From: Ahrensia sp. R2A130
GTDB lineage: Bacteria; Pseudomonadota; Alphaproteobacteria; Rhizobiales; Rhizobiaceae
DNA length: 64,000 nucleotides
Direction of reading: 5' to 3'
Assembly (NCBI RefSeq): GCF_000179775.1
Contig: NZ_AEEB01000024.1
Coordinates: forward strand, 1 to 64,000
Shown: positions 18,016 through 25,698 of the stretch, piece after piece
Position numbering within the stretch: position 1 is the stretch's first letter
How the letters are laid out: each line of letters begins with the position of its first letter
Position numbers and translations under genes: made by a program
Notes under the pieces: generated by a model
Databases searched by the model: none
What the model saw: the letters and a program-made list of their open reading frames with translations, nothing else
Told to the model about the DNA's origin: nothing

Positions 18016-18161
18016 GAGCGCAAGACCATTTCCAAGGTCAAAGTTAGTTTGAACATCAGCACTCTTTCAGATCCGCAGGCAAAACAGTCTTACCGCACAC
18101 TATGAAGGGCTATGTCGCCGAAGGAAACCGCTGGTCGGACCACTACATCGTCTTGCTGCGG

Positions 18162-18617
18162 CTAACCCGCCGTTTCGATATTTTCGCGCAAGGCTTCAGC
18201 CAGCAGCCGACGCTCCTCTTTCAGCAGCAGCAAATTTTTGGTGTTGGATTTGAACGCGAAGTCGAAAAGGTCTCCGACGACAGGAATGAGGCCAACGGCA
18301 AAATCCACACCGACATTGGCGATCATCTTCGCAATGATGTGTTTGCGCGCGCCAATCTTATAGGCGTCAGCAACAAAGATCGCAGACATGCCCGTTGTCG
18401 CAATATCGCCCACGACTGGCACCAGCCCAACGACACCGTCCAGCCCAAAGCGCATCTGCGTGCCAGGGAACCGGAAGCTGCTGTCAAGCCAGCGCTCCAG
18501 CATTTCCAAATGGTGGTCTTGCAGCACGCCATTGGGCCCGTCCGCCAATGTCAGTTGCTCGATCTCATCAGCGGTAAGGTCTCGGACGGCCAAGTCAGGA
18601 GAGATTTCTCTGCTCAC
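18162..18617 (-). CDS. DUF4112 membrane protein
   Basis: A 151-residue protein with the DUF4112 core: 'RWLDSSFRFPGTQMRFGLDG', 'VVGLVPVVGDIATTGMSAIF' and the second, similar 'FAVGLIPVVGDLFDFAFKSN'. The two GL(V/I)PVVGD repeats are the family hallmark and lie in membrane-associated hydrophobic stretches. Function unknown. It overlaps by 4 bases the end of the Pmp3-like gene upstream, so the two are co-expressed, and both sit beside the general stress regulators, which suggests a stress role (inference). Confidence 0.85.
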   Translation of the reverse strand: MSREISPDLAVRDLTADEIEQLTLADGPNGVLQDHHLEMLERWLDSSFRFPGTQMRFGLDGVVGLVPVVGDIATTGMSAIFVADAYKIGARKHIIAKMIANVGVDFAVGLIPVVGDLFDFAFKSNTKNLLLLKEERRLLAEALRENIETAG

Positions 18618-18781
18618 AGCTTACCGTCGCGGGCAATGATCCAGACAGCATGCACAACGCCGGGAATGTAGCCCAGAATGGTGAGAATGATATTGATCCA
18701 GAATTGACCACCAATTCCCACGGTCAAAAAGACACCCAGTGGTGGCAGTAGGATCGAAAAGATTATGCGCAAAAGGTTCAT
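18614..18781 (-). CDS. YqaE/Pmp3 family small membrane protein
   Basis: A 55-residue protein from the ATG at 18781; a longer frame would add 16 residues with no support. Two membrane helices: 'LLRIIFSILLPPLGVFLTVG' and 'FWINIILTILGYIPGVVHAV'. The 'LPPLGVFL' and 'GYIPGVVHA' motifs identify the Pmp3/YqaE family, linked in bacteria and eukaryotes to salt and envelope stress. It is the first gene of a two-gene unit with the DUF4112 protein. Confidence 0.92.
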   Translation of the reverse strand: MNLLRIIFSILLPPLGVFLTVGIGGQFWINIILTILGYIPGVVHAVWIIARDGKL

Positions 18782-18881
18782 GTTTGCAGCTCCGTTTGTC
18801 GTTCCCAACGATAACGCGTAGACCGTCACAATGTTGCGCTCCGCTCAGATATGATTCCTGAAATCTCGACAACGAGATTAG

Positions 18882-18906
18882 GGAACAGATCAACGGCTGC
18901 TGCGTT
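18882..18906 (+). promoter_or_regulatory. EcfG-type general stress promoter
   Basis: GGAAC (18882-18886) and CGTT (18903-18906) separated by exactly 16 bases, the consensus for EcfG sigma factors. It points to the 42-residue peptide gene starting at 18951. The same spacing is found in the nepR-ecfG promoter at 19996. Confidence 0.8.
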
Positions 18907-18950
18907 TTAGTTATAGTGGTCGTACGGCGACCGTAAAAATGGAGACGTGA

Positions 18951-19079
18951 ATGACCCAGAATATCGCACCGCAAGACGCTCGTCAGGGCCGCAAAAGCCG
19001 TCGGGTCGTCAAAGTACTAGTAGCAGCACTTGCTCTGACAGCCGTAGCGTGGGTTGTGCTGGAATATGTCTGGAGCTAG
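18951..19079 (+). CDS. Short membrane peptide under an EcfG promoter
   Basis: A 42-residue frame, ATG at 18951, preceded by GGAG 7 bases upstream. The N-terminal half is polar and basic ('QDARQGRKSRRVVK'); residues 20-38 form one membrane helix ('VLVAALALTAVAWVVLEYV'). It is backed by a perfect EcfG promoter upstream and a very strong terminator 28 bases downstream, so it is almost certainly expressed as its own stress-induced transcript. I do not recognise a family; function unknown. Confidence 0.75.
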   Translation: MTQNIAPQDARQGRKSRRVVKVLVAALALTAVAWVVLEYVWS

Positions 19080-19106
19080 CGCAGCAAAACAACAGTACTG
19101 TAAATG

Positions 19107-19144
19107 AAAAAGACCCGCATGGCGTAGCGCCATGCGGGTCTTTT
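19107..19144. terminator. Bidirectional intrinsic terminator
   Basis: A 13-bp GC-rich stem (19112-19124 with 19128-19140) with a 3-base loop, extended by AAAA on the left and TTTT on the right. It serves both the 42-residue peptide gene (plus) and the convergent ecfG gene (minus). Confidence 0.93.
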
Positions 19145-19189
19145 GCATTTAAGAACTCAAATTTCGAGGTAGAATGCCGCTATCCGCGC

Positions 19190-19750
19190 CTAACGGCGGG
19201 AGTCCAAGGCCACTGAACCAACGATATGGCTTGAAATGGCATCCGGCCCGAACTCGCCTTCCTCATCAAGACCGAGATCTTCAACCAGACGACTTCTGGC
19301 GCGCGAAACGCGACTCTTAATGGTCCCAACGGCCACGCCAACAATTTCAGCCGCTTCTTCATAGGAAAATCCGTTGGCCCCGATAAGAACCAATGCTTCG
19401 CGCTGGTCTTCCGGCAAATCCTCTAGAGCTGCCTTGAAGTCCTGCATATCCATGTGGCCCTGCTGCTCGGGATGGCTTGCCAATTGAGACGCCAGCACAC
19501 CCTCGCTATCCTGCACCTCTCGCCCACGCTTACGCATTTGCGAGTAAAACTCGTTGCGCATAATTGTAAACGTCCAAGCCTTCAGATTAGTGCCTGCCTG
19601 AAACAGGTGGTGCTTGTTCCACGCCTTCATCAGCGTTTCTTGCACCAAATCATCAGCCTTATCGGCAGTCTTGGTCAGCGATAGCGCAAAAGCCCGCAAG
19701 TTGGGAATGACGCTCAAAAGTTCAGTTTTAAATGTGTCGGGAACACTCAT
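19190..19750 (-). CDS. ecfG: General stress response sigma factor EcfG
   Basis: A 186-residue ECF sigma factor. Region 2: 'NLRAFALSLTKTADKADDLV', 'QETLMKAWNKHHLFQAGTNL', 'AWTFTIMRNEFYSQMRKRGR'. Region 4: 'LPEDQREALVLIGANGFSYE', 'EAAEIVGVAVGTIKSRVSRA'. These fit the EcfG (ECF15) group of alphaproteobacteria, and the neighbours nepR and phyR confirm it. The protein directs RNA polymerase to GGAAC-N16-CGTT promoters. It follows nepR by 11 bases, so both come from the promoter at 19996-20020 and ecfG is positively autoregulated. Confidence 0.96.
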   Translation of the reverse strand: MSVPDTFKTELLSVIPNLRAFALSLTKTADKADDLVQETLMKAWNKHHLFQAGTNLKAWTFTIMRNEFYSQMRKRGREVQDSEGVLASQLASHPEQQGHMDMQDFKAALEDLPEDQREALVLIGANGFSYEEAAEIVGVAVGTIKSRVSRARSRLVEDLGLDEEGEFGPDAISSHIVGSVALDSRR

Positions 19751-19761
19751 TGAAGCTCAAA

Positions 19762-19935
19762 TCAGCGTTTGGTTGAGCTGGAATTTTCCAACTCTTGAAG
19801 CAGGTCGAGAAAACGGTCAGGAACCGGTTCAGAAATCACATCGGAATAAACCTGCTGCAATTTCTTACCCAGTTCCGCCTGCACTTTTGCCTCTAAAACG
19901 GGCTTAGGTTCATTTGCGTCATCATTACTATTCAT
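19762..19935 (-). CDS. nepR: Anti-sigma factor NepR
   Basis: A 57-residue protein from ATG 19935 (an ATG 8 codons upstream at 19959 is possible). The conserved NepR core is visible: 'LGKKLQQVYSDVISEPVPDR' followed by 'FLDLLQEL'. NepR binds and inactivates EcfG; phosphorylated PhyR mimics the sigma factor and pulls NepR away. It precedes ecfG and has its own EcfG-dependent promoter. Confidence 0.93.
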   Translation of the reverse strand: MNSNDDANEPKPVLEAKVQAELGKKLQQVYSDVISEPVPDRFLDLLQELENSSSTKR

Positions 19936-19995
19936 CAAAAAAATTCCCGGCCCATCCAATTACCATTGCGCCGGCTACAAGGCCGGTAAGCTTTC

Positions 19996-20020
19996 AACGG
20001 GCGGCTGCAGATATGGTTCC
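19996..20020 (-). promoter_or_regulatory. EcfG-type promoter of nepR-ecfG
   Basis: On the minus strand GGAAC (20020-20016), 16 bases, CGTT (19999-19996): a perfect match to the general stress promoter, about 60 bases before the nepR start. It gives the usual autoregulatory loop of the locus. Confidence 0.88.
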
Positions 20021-20127
20021 AAAACATATTTTTTGGTCAATTGACACGGCAGCATCTGCCAGGGAAATGCTACGCCAGCGAACCGCTCAGGTTCACGAAA
20101 ATATAGAATTCACACCCATTATGACAG

Positions 20128-20913
20128 GTGCCAGTTTTGTCGATCGTTGAAAATATCAAACCAAACCTCCCCTATCTACGCCGTTACGCCCGCGCACTCA
20201 CCGGCACTCAGGAAAGCGGCGACACATACGTGGCCAACGTGCTGGAGGCGATAATTACCGATCCCTCGCAGATTGACGAAAAGCGCAATGCGAAGCTCGC
20301 TCTGTTCCATATCTTCTCGCGCATTTGGGCTTCGCTTGATGTGAATTTGGAACACGACCGTGCACCGACACCGGCTGAACGAAACGTAACCGGTTTGTCT
20401 GCATTACCACGCCAGGCCTTCTTGCTAACCTCCCTGGAAGGTTTCGACACCGCAGAAGCTGCTGAAATTCTGGAATGCAGCAAGGACGAGATCGCAACCT
20501 TGATCCAACAAGCGGGTGAAGAGATCGCCAGCCAGGTCGCGACATCAATTCTGATCATTGAAGACGAACCATTGATTGCGATGGATATAGAGCAGCTGGT
20601 CACAGATATTGGCCACGAGGTCACCGGGATTGCCCGCACTCATACTGAAGCTGTCGCGGAGATTGCAAAACGCAAACCGGGTATGATCCTGGCCGATATT
20701 CAACTTGCCGACGGATCATCGGGCATTGATGCCGTGAATGAGATTTTGGACCGCATTAATGTGCCGGTCATATTCATAACGGCCTACCCGGAGCGATTGC
20801 TCACCGGTGAGCGCCCTGAACCCGCGTTTCTGATCACCAAGCCGTTCCGACCGGAAACGGTGAAAGCGGTGATTTCCCAAGCCCTTTTCTTCGACCAACG
20901 TGCAGGAAGTTAG
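20128..20913 (+). CDS. phyR: General stress response regulator PhyR
   Basis: A 261-residue anti-anti-sigma factor. The N-terminal half is a sigma-like domain ('PYLRRYARALTGTQESGDTY', then region-4-like 'LPRQAFLLTSLEGFDTAEAA'); the C-terminal half is a receiver domain with 'LIIEDEPLIAMDIEQLV', phospho-acceptor Asp190 in 'GMILADIQLADGSSGID', and Lys in 'FLITKPFRP'. On phosphorylation the sigma-like domain sequesters NepR. The start is GTG at 20128; a TTG at 20137 is possible. A weak EcfG-like match (GGAAA-N16-CGCT, 20063-20087) lies upstream. Divergent from nepR-ecfG. Confidence 0.96.
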   Translation: MPVLSIVENIKPNLPYLRRYARALTGTQESGDTYVANVLEAIITDPSQIDEKRNAKLALFHIFSRIWASLDVNLEHDRAPTPAERNVTGLSALPRQAFLLTSLEGFDTAEAAEILECSKDEIATLIQQAGEEIASQVATSILIIEDEPLIAMDIEQLVTDIGHEVTGIARTHTEAVAEIAKRKPGMILADIQLADGSSGIDAVNEILDRINVPVIFITAYPERLLTGERPEPAFLITKPFRPETVKAVISQALFFDQRAGS

Positions 20914-20919
20914 AAAAAA

Positions 20920-20970
20920 AGCTGCAGTCGGCTGACATCTAATGTGAACCAAACCGGCTGCAGCTCGTTT
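20920..20970 (+). terminator. Terminator after phyR
   Basis: A 12-bp stem with one G-T pair (20920-20931 with 20954-20965), 22-base loop, followed by CGTTTT. It begins 6 bases after the phyR stop, preceded by a run of A. Confidence 0.7.
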
Positions 20971-21043
20971 TACCTCACCGAAGAAGCTTTCCGCACAAAA
21001 ACTTTTTCGCATCGTGTCAGACTGGGCGACAGAGGGAACTGCA

Positions 21044-22006
21044 ATGAATTCAGCAGAACCAAAAATCTCCGCATCGCAACTCATGCGCGCACTGCAAGGG
21101 ACAGATATCTGCGTCTTTTTCCAAGACTGCGATCTCGTTTACCAATGGATTGAGAACCCTCTTGCAGGTTGGAGCGAGGCTGACCTGATCGGTTTTTCCG
21201 ACCGGCAAATATTTGAGCCGAAAGTCGCCGACCATCTGGTCGGGACCAAGCAAGACGTTCTGGCGTCGGGTAAGAACCAGAAAATTGAAGTCGAGGCTTC
21301 AAAAGACGGCGTCGTAAGCTGGTTCGACCTTTATTTGGAATGCGAACACGGAACAGATGGACAGCTGGCAGGACTACTATGCTTTGCGGTCGATATCACA
21401 GAGAAAAAGCGACGCGAGCACAATATGCGCGAGCTTTTGATGGAGGTATCGCACCGGTCACGCAACATGCTGTCTATGGTCCAAAGTCTGGCCAATCATT
21501 CGTTGAAGTCCGGCGACAACGATCACTTGCTTGAACGCTTCAACGACCGCCTGCAGTCCCTCGCGTCTACACTTACCGTCGTTACAGCGGCCGATTGGGA
21601 TGGGGCTTCTCTTCACAAACTCATTCGAGCACAGGTTTTACCATTCGTGGAACGCGATAGCGTAATTGATATTACCGGACCAGATATCGATATTACGCCC
21701 AACGCTGCCATTCACATCGGACTGGCTTTCGAAGAGTTGGCCGCCAACAGCGCCCTACATAGGCAAGCGCCGATTATCGCCAGCGAAGTTGGCATCGCGA
21801 TAAATGAAACTGGCGATGGGATTCTCGCTCGGTGGCACGAGAAGACCGACTACGACGCAAAAGGGGACGGCTTGGATGCGCTAACTCTGAAAAAAATCGT
21901 TCCGGCCGCAATTGGTGGAAGCTCACAGATCGATCACATCGACGGCAAACTGACATATAAGCTGCACGTTCCTGCGATCAATTTGCGAGAATACGCTGAT
22001 AATTAA
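21044..22006 (+). CDS. PAS / HWE-type histidine kinase with degenerate ATP-binding end
   Basis: A 320-residue soluble kinase-like protein; start at ATG 21044, 7 bases after GAGGGA. A PAS domain covers about residues 10-125 ('DICVFFQDCDLVYQWIENPL', 'CFAVDITEKKRRE'). The dimerisation part has the HWE/HisKA_2 pattern 'LLMEVSHRSRNMLSMVQSLA', His likely phosphorylated. The catalytic domain keeps an N box ('IGLAFEELAANSALH') and the 'RWHEK' WxE-like motif, but the usual glycine-rich G2 box is replaced by 'GDGLDALTLKKIVPAAIGG'. It sits next to phyR, so it may tune PhyR phosphorylation; the damaged G2 box suggests reduced or absent kinase activity. Confidence 0.8.
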   Translation: MNSAEPKISASQLMRALQGTDICVFFQDCDLVYQWIENPLAGWSEADLIGFSDRQIFEPKVADHLVGTKQDVLASGKNQKIEVEASKDGVVSWFDLYLECEHGTDGQLAGLLCFAVDITEKKRREHNMRELLMEVSHRSRNMLSMVQSLANHSLKSGDNDHLLERFNDRLQSLASTLTVVTAADWDGASLHKLIRAQVLPFVERDSVIDITGPDIDITPNAAIHIGLAFEELAANSALHRQAPIIASEVGIAINETGDGILARWHEKTDYDAKGDGLDALTLKKIVPAAIGGSSQIDHIDGKLTYKLHVPAINLREYADN

Positions 22007-22018
22007 AGCGCAGTGATC

Positions 22019-22042
22019 CGCCTTAACTGCGACAGTTAGGCG
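22019..22042 (+). terminator. Hairpin after the HWE kinase gene
   Basis: CGCC-T-TAACTG (22019-22029) pairs with CAGTTAGGCG (22033-22042) with one bulged base and a 3-base loop. No T-run follows, so termination is uncertain. Confidence 0.35.
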
Positions 22043-22143
22043 TGTAGGAATTATATCAGCATTCTTTGACACGGGCACCTAAACATGACCCTAATGATCC
22101 ACGCCTGAGGGGGCCTGAACACCGCTTTTTAGTCTGACATAGC

Positions 22144-23325
22144 GTGAAAAACCGCAGTTACAGACTCGCAAGCCAGGGATCAAGGGCCGCTATTTTGCTA
22201 AACGATCCAATCAACAAAAATTCTGCAGGCATTTCTTTGACGAAGCCTGACGAAACACGCGGCATGCGTGAGCTATCAAACGGCGATATCCACGCGCTTC
22301 TCGACGCCAGTCCCGATTGCATCAAAGTCGTCGAGATTGATGGATCCGTCGCCTACATGAATTTCAATGGCCAATGCGCCATGGATATAGATGATTTTAA
22401 CGCGATACGTGGTCGTCAGTGGGTCAGTCTGTGGCCGGAACACGCGCAGATGTTGGTGCAGCAGGCGATCGCAAAAGCCATGCAGGGCGAGATCAATCGC
22501 TTCGAAGCTTTGTGCCCAACCGCAAAGGGCAAGCGCAAATGGTGGGACGTTTCAGTGTCGCCAATCACCGATGAACAAGGTCGGGTTAAACGATTGTTGG
22601 CCACGTCGCGTGACATCACAGAAATTGTCGAGCGAGAACGTAGATTGCGCGAACACGACACGCAGTTGATGGACTACGCCGAAGCGCAAAGCGACGCGTT
22701 AGCCGCAAAAGAAGAATTGTTGAAGGTGCAGGACACACTGCTGCGGGAAATCGACCATCGGGTGAAGAATTCTCTGGCGATGATCTCTAGTCTGTTGCGC
22801 ATGCAGGCCTCGGCCTCGCGAAGCGAAGCGGTAGAAGACGAGCTACACGATGCGGCAAACCGTGTCCTGACCGTCAGCCGTGTGCACGAGAAGCTGTATC
22901 AAGGCCGTGACGTGTCTTCAGTGAACATGCGTGATTATATCGAGCCGCTTTGCACCGAAATCCGCGATGCAGTGTCGTCCGATGCGATCGAAATCAATTT
23001 CGATTTGCCCGATGAATTTATCTCCGCAGACATGGCGGTGGCTTTGGGTCTGATGGTCTCGGAACTGTTGTCCAACGCATTGCGTCACGGTTTTGAAGAC
23101 AACGAAACGGGCCGGATCGACATTTCCTGCAAAGGCAACCGCGACGCATTCGTTTTCTCCGTTGCCGATAACGGCAAAGGTTTGCCAGCTGACTTCACGC
23201 TGGAAAAAGAGACAGGTTTGGGCATGAAGATTGTGCGGCTATACGCCAGCCAACTTGGCGGACAACTGACCCACACAAGCGAAGACGGCATCGGGGCTGA
23301 ATTTAAGATTGCTGTGAATGTCTAA
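22144..23325 (+). CDS. PAS / HisKA_2 sensor histidine kinase
   Basis: A 393-residue soluble histidine kinase, GTG start at 22144; an in-frame ATG at 22264 just before the PAS domain is a plausible shorter start. PAS with PAC tail (about 45-165: 'LLDASPDCIKVVEIDGSVAY', 'RLLATSRDITEIVERER'), a short coiled linker, then HisKA_2 'LREIDHRVKNSLAMISSLLR' with the phospho-acceptor His, and an intact HATPase: N box 'LMVSELLSNALRHGF', G1 'VADNGKGLP', G2 'TGLGMKIVRLYASQLGG'. Such kinases (PhyK-type group) feed PhyR. It is intact, in contrast to the preceding kinase-like gene, and lies in the stress locus. Confidence 0.87.
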   Translation: MKNRSYRLASQGSRAAILLNDPINKNSAGISLTKPDETRGMRELSNGDIHALLDASPDCIKVVEIDGSVAYMNFNGQCAMDIDDFNAIRGRQWVSLWPEHAQMLVQQAIAKAMQGEINRFEALCPTAKGKRKWWDVSVSPITDEQGRVKRLLATSRDITEIVERERRLREHDTQLMDYAEAQSDALAAKEELLKVQDTLLREIDHRVKNSLAMISSLLRMQASASRSEAVEDELHDAANRVLTVSRVHEKLYQGRDVSSVNMRDYIEPLCTEIRDAVSSDAIEINFDLPDEFISADMAVALGLMVSELLSNALRHGFEDNETGRIDISCKGNRDAFVFSVADNGKGLPADFTLEKETGLGMKIVRLYASQLGGQLTHTSEDGIGAEFKIAVNV

Positions 23326-23346
23326 GGCAAGCTCCACGGAAATCTG

Positions 23347-23721
23347 ATGGCTGACGACGACAAATCTTCCAACGAGTTGGCACAAGACCGGACAGACTGG
23401 GCGGAAGATCGCACAGTTCAGGCTAACGAACGCACGTTTGCCGGTTGGATGCGAACCGGAATGGCAGCAATCGGTATCGCAATCGCATTGCAGGCTGTAT
23501 TCGGTGAGATGGAGAGAACATGGATACCAAAATCCGTCGCAACTGCGTTTCTCTTACTTGCTATGCTTATCTTTTATGCGGCTTGGAAAAATGCCTGCAA
23601 GCTCATTCAACGGCTAGACGCTCACGCCGCAGAGCCAGTATCTGCAAGCCGCTTTGGCACTATTGCATCGATAATGGCGGCAGGCGCTTTAGGGACCGGA
23701 ATCGTGCTGTGGCTGATCTAA
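23347..23721 (+). CDS. DUF202 / YidH family membrane protein
   Basis: A 124-residue inner-membrane protein with a polar N-terminus and three membrane helices (about 35-55, 60-80 and 100-123). The DUF202 signature is clear: 'ELAQDRTDWAEDRTVQANER' followed by 'TFAGWMRTGMAAIGIAIAL'. Function unknown. It starts 21 bases after the kinase gene, so it may be in the same transcript. Confidence 0.88.
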   Translation: MADDDKSSNELAQDRTDWAEDRTVQANERTFAGWMRTGMAAIGIAIALQAVFGEMERTWIPKSVATAFLLLAMLIFYAAWKNACKLIQRLDAHAAEPVSASRFGTIASIMAAGALGTGIVLWLI

Positions 23722-23725
23722 CGCC

Positions 23726-25666
23726 TCACGTCTTGGCCTGTGCCCGAATGTAATCTGCAGCCTCCTGCCGTGTTTCGAAAATATGCGGCGGTATAGAACG
23801 GCTCTTCAAATCCTGCCCCAGTTTTTGCCGTAAAAATGCCGACGTCGTGTAACGGGTCGCTTCCAGATAATGATCGGTTTCCAGCTGTGCCATGAGATTG
23901 GCAAACCGTTCCGTCATGCGCGGTGCGATGAAAATGCCATCATAATTCGAAACCAGATTGACCTTTTGCCCCAGCGAATTGAAAAACGCATTCAGTCCGG
24001 TCGACAGCTCTTCTAGGTCATGCGGATCTTCGATTTCCAAACCAGACAGGTTGGCGAAGACGATGTTGTTTTCTCCATCATGCGTCAGCCGGTCTGACAG
24101 AGGAATTTCCAGCAATTGCTTCCGCAATTCCATCGGCTCCTCACTGAAGATACGGCTGTCCATCAGCTTCGGCTCACCATCGATGATAGGAGTGAATTCC
24201 ATCAAATCGAGAATGTCTTTTTGAACATCGATACCCGGCGCAACCTCGGTCAATTGCAATCCGCCATCCACAAGCCGGAAAACGCAGCGCTCGGTGATGT
24301 AGAACACGTCTTGCCCACGGCTGGCGCCATAGGTGCCGTTGAAAGTGATCTGCTCCACATCGCCGATGAACTTGCGGTTGCGGCCTTCCGTGACGATCCG
24401 AAGCTTGTGATCCTCAACCGCAACTTCCAGCCCGCCCGCTGTAAAAGTGCCGACGAAAATCACCTTTCGCGCGTTTTGCGAAATGTTGATGAAACCGCCA
24501 GCACCGGCAAAACGTGTCTTGAAGCGTGAAACATTGACGTGGCCGTTCTGGTCAGCTTCCGCCATGCCGAGACAGGCGAGATCAAGCCCGCCACCATCGT
24601 AAAAATCGAACTGCTGGTTCATCTGAATGATGGCGTCGGCATTGATACCAGCACCAAAATCAAGCCCTGATTGCGGAACGCCACCCAGAACACCGGCTTC
24701 CGTGGTGAGCGTGATACGGTCGATCACGCCCTCTTCGTTGGCCACCGCAGCCACACCTTCCGGCATGCCGATGCCCAGATTGACGACACCGTTGACCGGC
24801 AATTCCATCGCCGCGCGCCGCGCGATAATTTTACGCTGGCACAGCGGCATGGAAGGTGGCGTGCCCACATCGGCTTTCATGCGGCCGGTGAAGGCATGGT
24901 TGTAGGGTGTCTTATAGGTCTGGTGATGTTCGGAATGATCCGCCATCACGATGCAATCCACCAAGTTGCCCGGCACCATGACTTGTCGCGGGTCCAGCGT
25001 GCCACCAGCTGCGATGCGCTCAACCTGCGCGATCACAAGACCGCCGGAATTCTTAGCAGCCATCGCAATCGGCAGCATGTCCAGCGTCAGCGCTTCACGT
25101 TCCATGGTGATGTTGCCATAGCGATCCGCCGTGGTGCCGCGAATGAGAGCGACGTCGATAGGAATGGATTTGTAGAACAGCCAATCCTCGCCGTTGATCT
25201 GCATCACCTCCACCAGCTTTTCAGTGGTGCATTCGTTGATCGCCCCGCCGCTCTGGCGAGGGTCCACGAAAGTGTGCAGGCCAACTCGGGAAAACATCCC
25301 GGGCTTACCGGCAGCGATGTCACGGTAAAGCTGCGAGATGCAGCCGAGCGGCAAATTGTAGGCTTCGATCTTGTTGTCGATGGCCAGCGCACCAAGCTTC
25401 GGCACCAGCGACCAGTGGCCGCCCACCGCGCGCTTCACGAGGCCAGGCGCTGCCAGCCGGTTGAGGCCTTTTTCGCCACCATCACCGGGGGCAGCAGCAA
25501 ACAGAAGCGAGATACCGGATGGCGATTGCGTTTCAGCAAACCGCTCCTCCAACCCGCGTAGCAATGCTTCGGGCGTTCCGACACCAACAAAACCAGCCAC
25601 ACAAACTGTGTCGCCATCGCCAATCGTGGCAATCGCCTGTTCCAACGAAACGAGTTTATCGACCAT
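23726..25666 (-). CDS. Fused-subunit acyl-CoA:carboxylate CoA-transferase with extra C-terminal domain
   Basis: A 646-residue family I CoA-transferase with both subunits fused (YdiF/PCT-like). Subunit A part: 'GDGDTVCVAGFVGVGTPEAL', 'ALIRGTTADRYGNITMEREA'. Subunit B part: 'NLGIGMPEGVAAVANEEGV' and 'LTTEAGVLGGVPQSG', where Glu323 matches the catalytic glutamate. Family members are about 520 residues; here residues from about 505 to 646 form an additional domain containing 'NNIVFANLSGLEIEDPHDLE' and 'RYTTSAFLRQKLG'. It is the last gene of a five-gene operon with phaE and phaC, 32 bases after phaC, so it probably makes or recycles hydroxyacyl-CoA for polymer synthesis (inference). Acetate, propionate, acetoacetate or 4-hydroxybutyrate are all possible substrates. 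Confidence 0.87.
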   Translation of the reverse strand: MVDKLVSLEQAIATIGDGDTVCVAGFVGVGTPEALLRGLEERFAETQSPSGISLLFAAAPGDGGEKGLNRLAAPGLVKRAVGGHWSLVPKLGALAIDNKIEAYNLPLGCISQLYRDIAAGKPGMFSRVGLHTFVDPRQSGGAINECTTEKLVEVMQINGEDWLFYKSIPIDVALIRGTTADRYGNITMEREALTLDMLPIAMAAKNSGGLVIAQVERIAAGGTLDPRQVMVPGNLVDCIVMADHSEHHQTYKTPYNHAFTGRMKADVGTPPSMPLCQRKIIARRAAMELPVNGVVNLGIGMPEGVAAVANEEGVIDRITLTTEAGVLGGVPQSGLDFGAGINADAIIQMNQQFDFYDGGGLDLACLGMAEADQNGHVNVSRFKTRFAGAGGFINISQNARKVIFVGTFTAGGLEVAVEDHKLRIVTEGRNRKFIGDVEQITFNGTYGASRGQDVFYITERCVFRLVDGGLQLTEVAPGIDVQKDILDLMEFTPIIDGEPKLMDSRIFSEEPMELRKQLLEIPLSDRLTHDGENNIVFANLSGLEIEDPHDLEELSTGLNAFFNSLGQKVNLVSNYDGIFIAPRMTERFANLMAQLETDHYLEATRYTTSAFLRQKLGQDLKSRSIPPHIFETRQEAADYIRAQAKT

Positions 25667-25698
25667 TCCAACGCCCCTCCCAAGGCTGCCGCTTAGGG

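Noticed and set aside
20063..20087. EcfG-like promoter before phyR (GGAAA-N16-CGCT)
   Set aside because: Two mismatches in nine key positions; noted under phyR but too weak to list separately.
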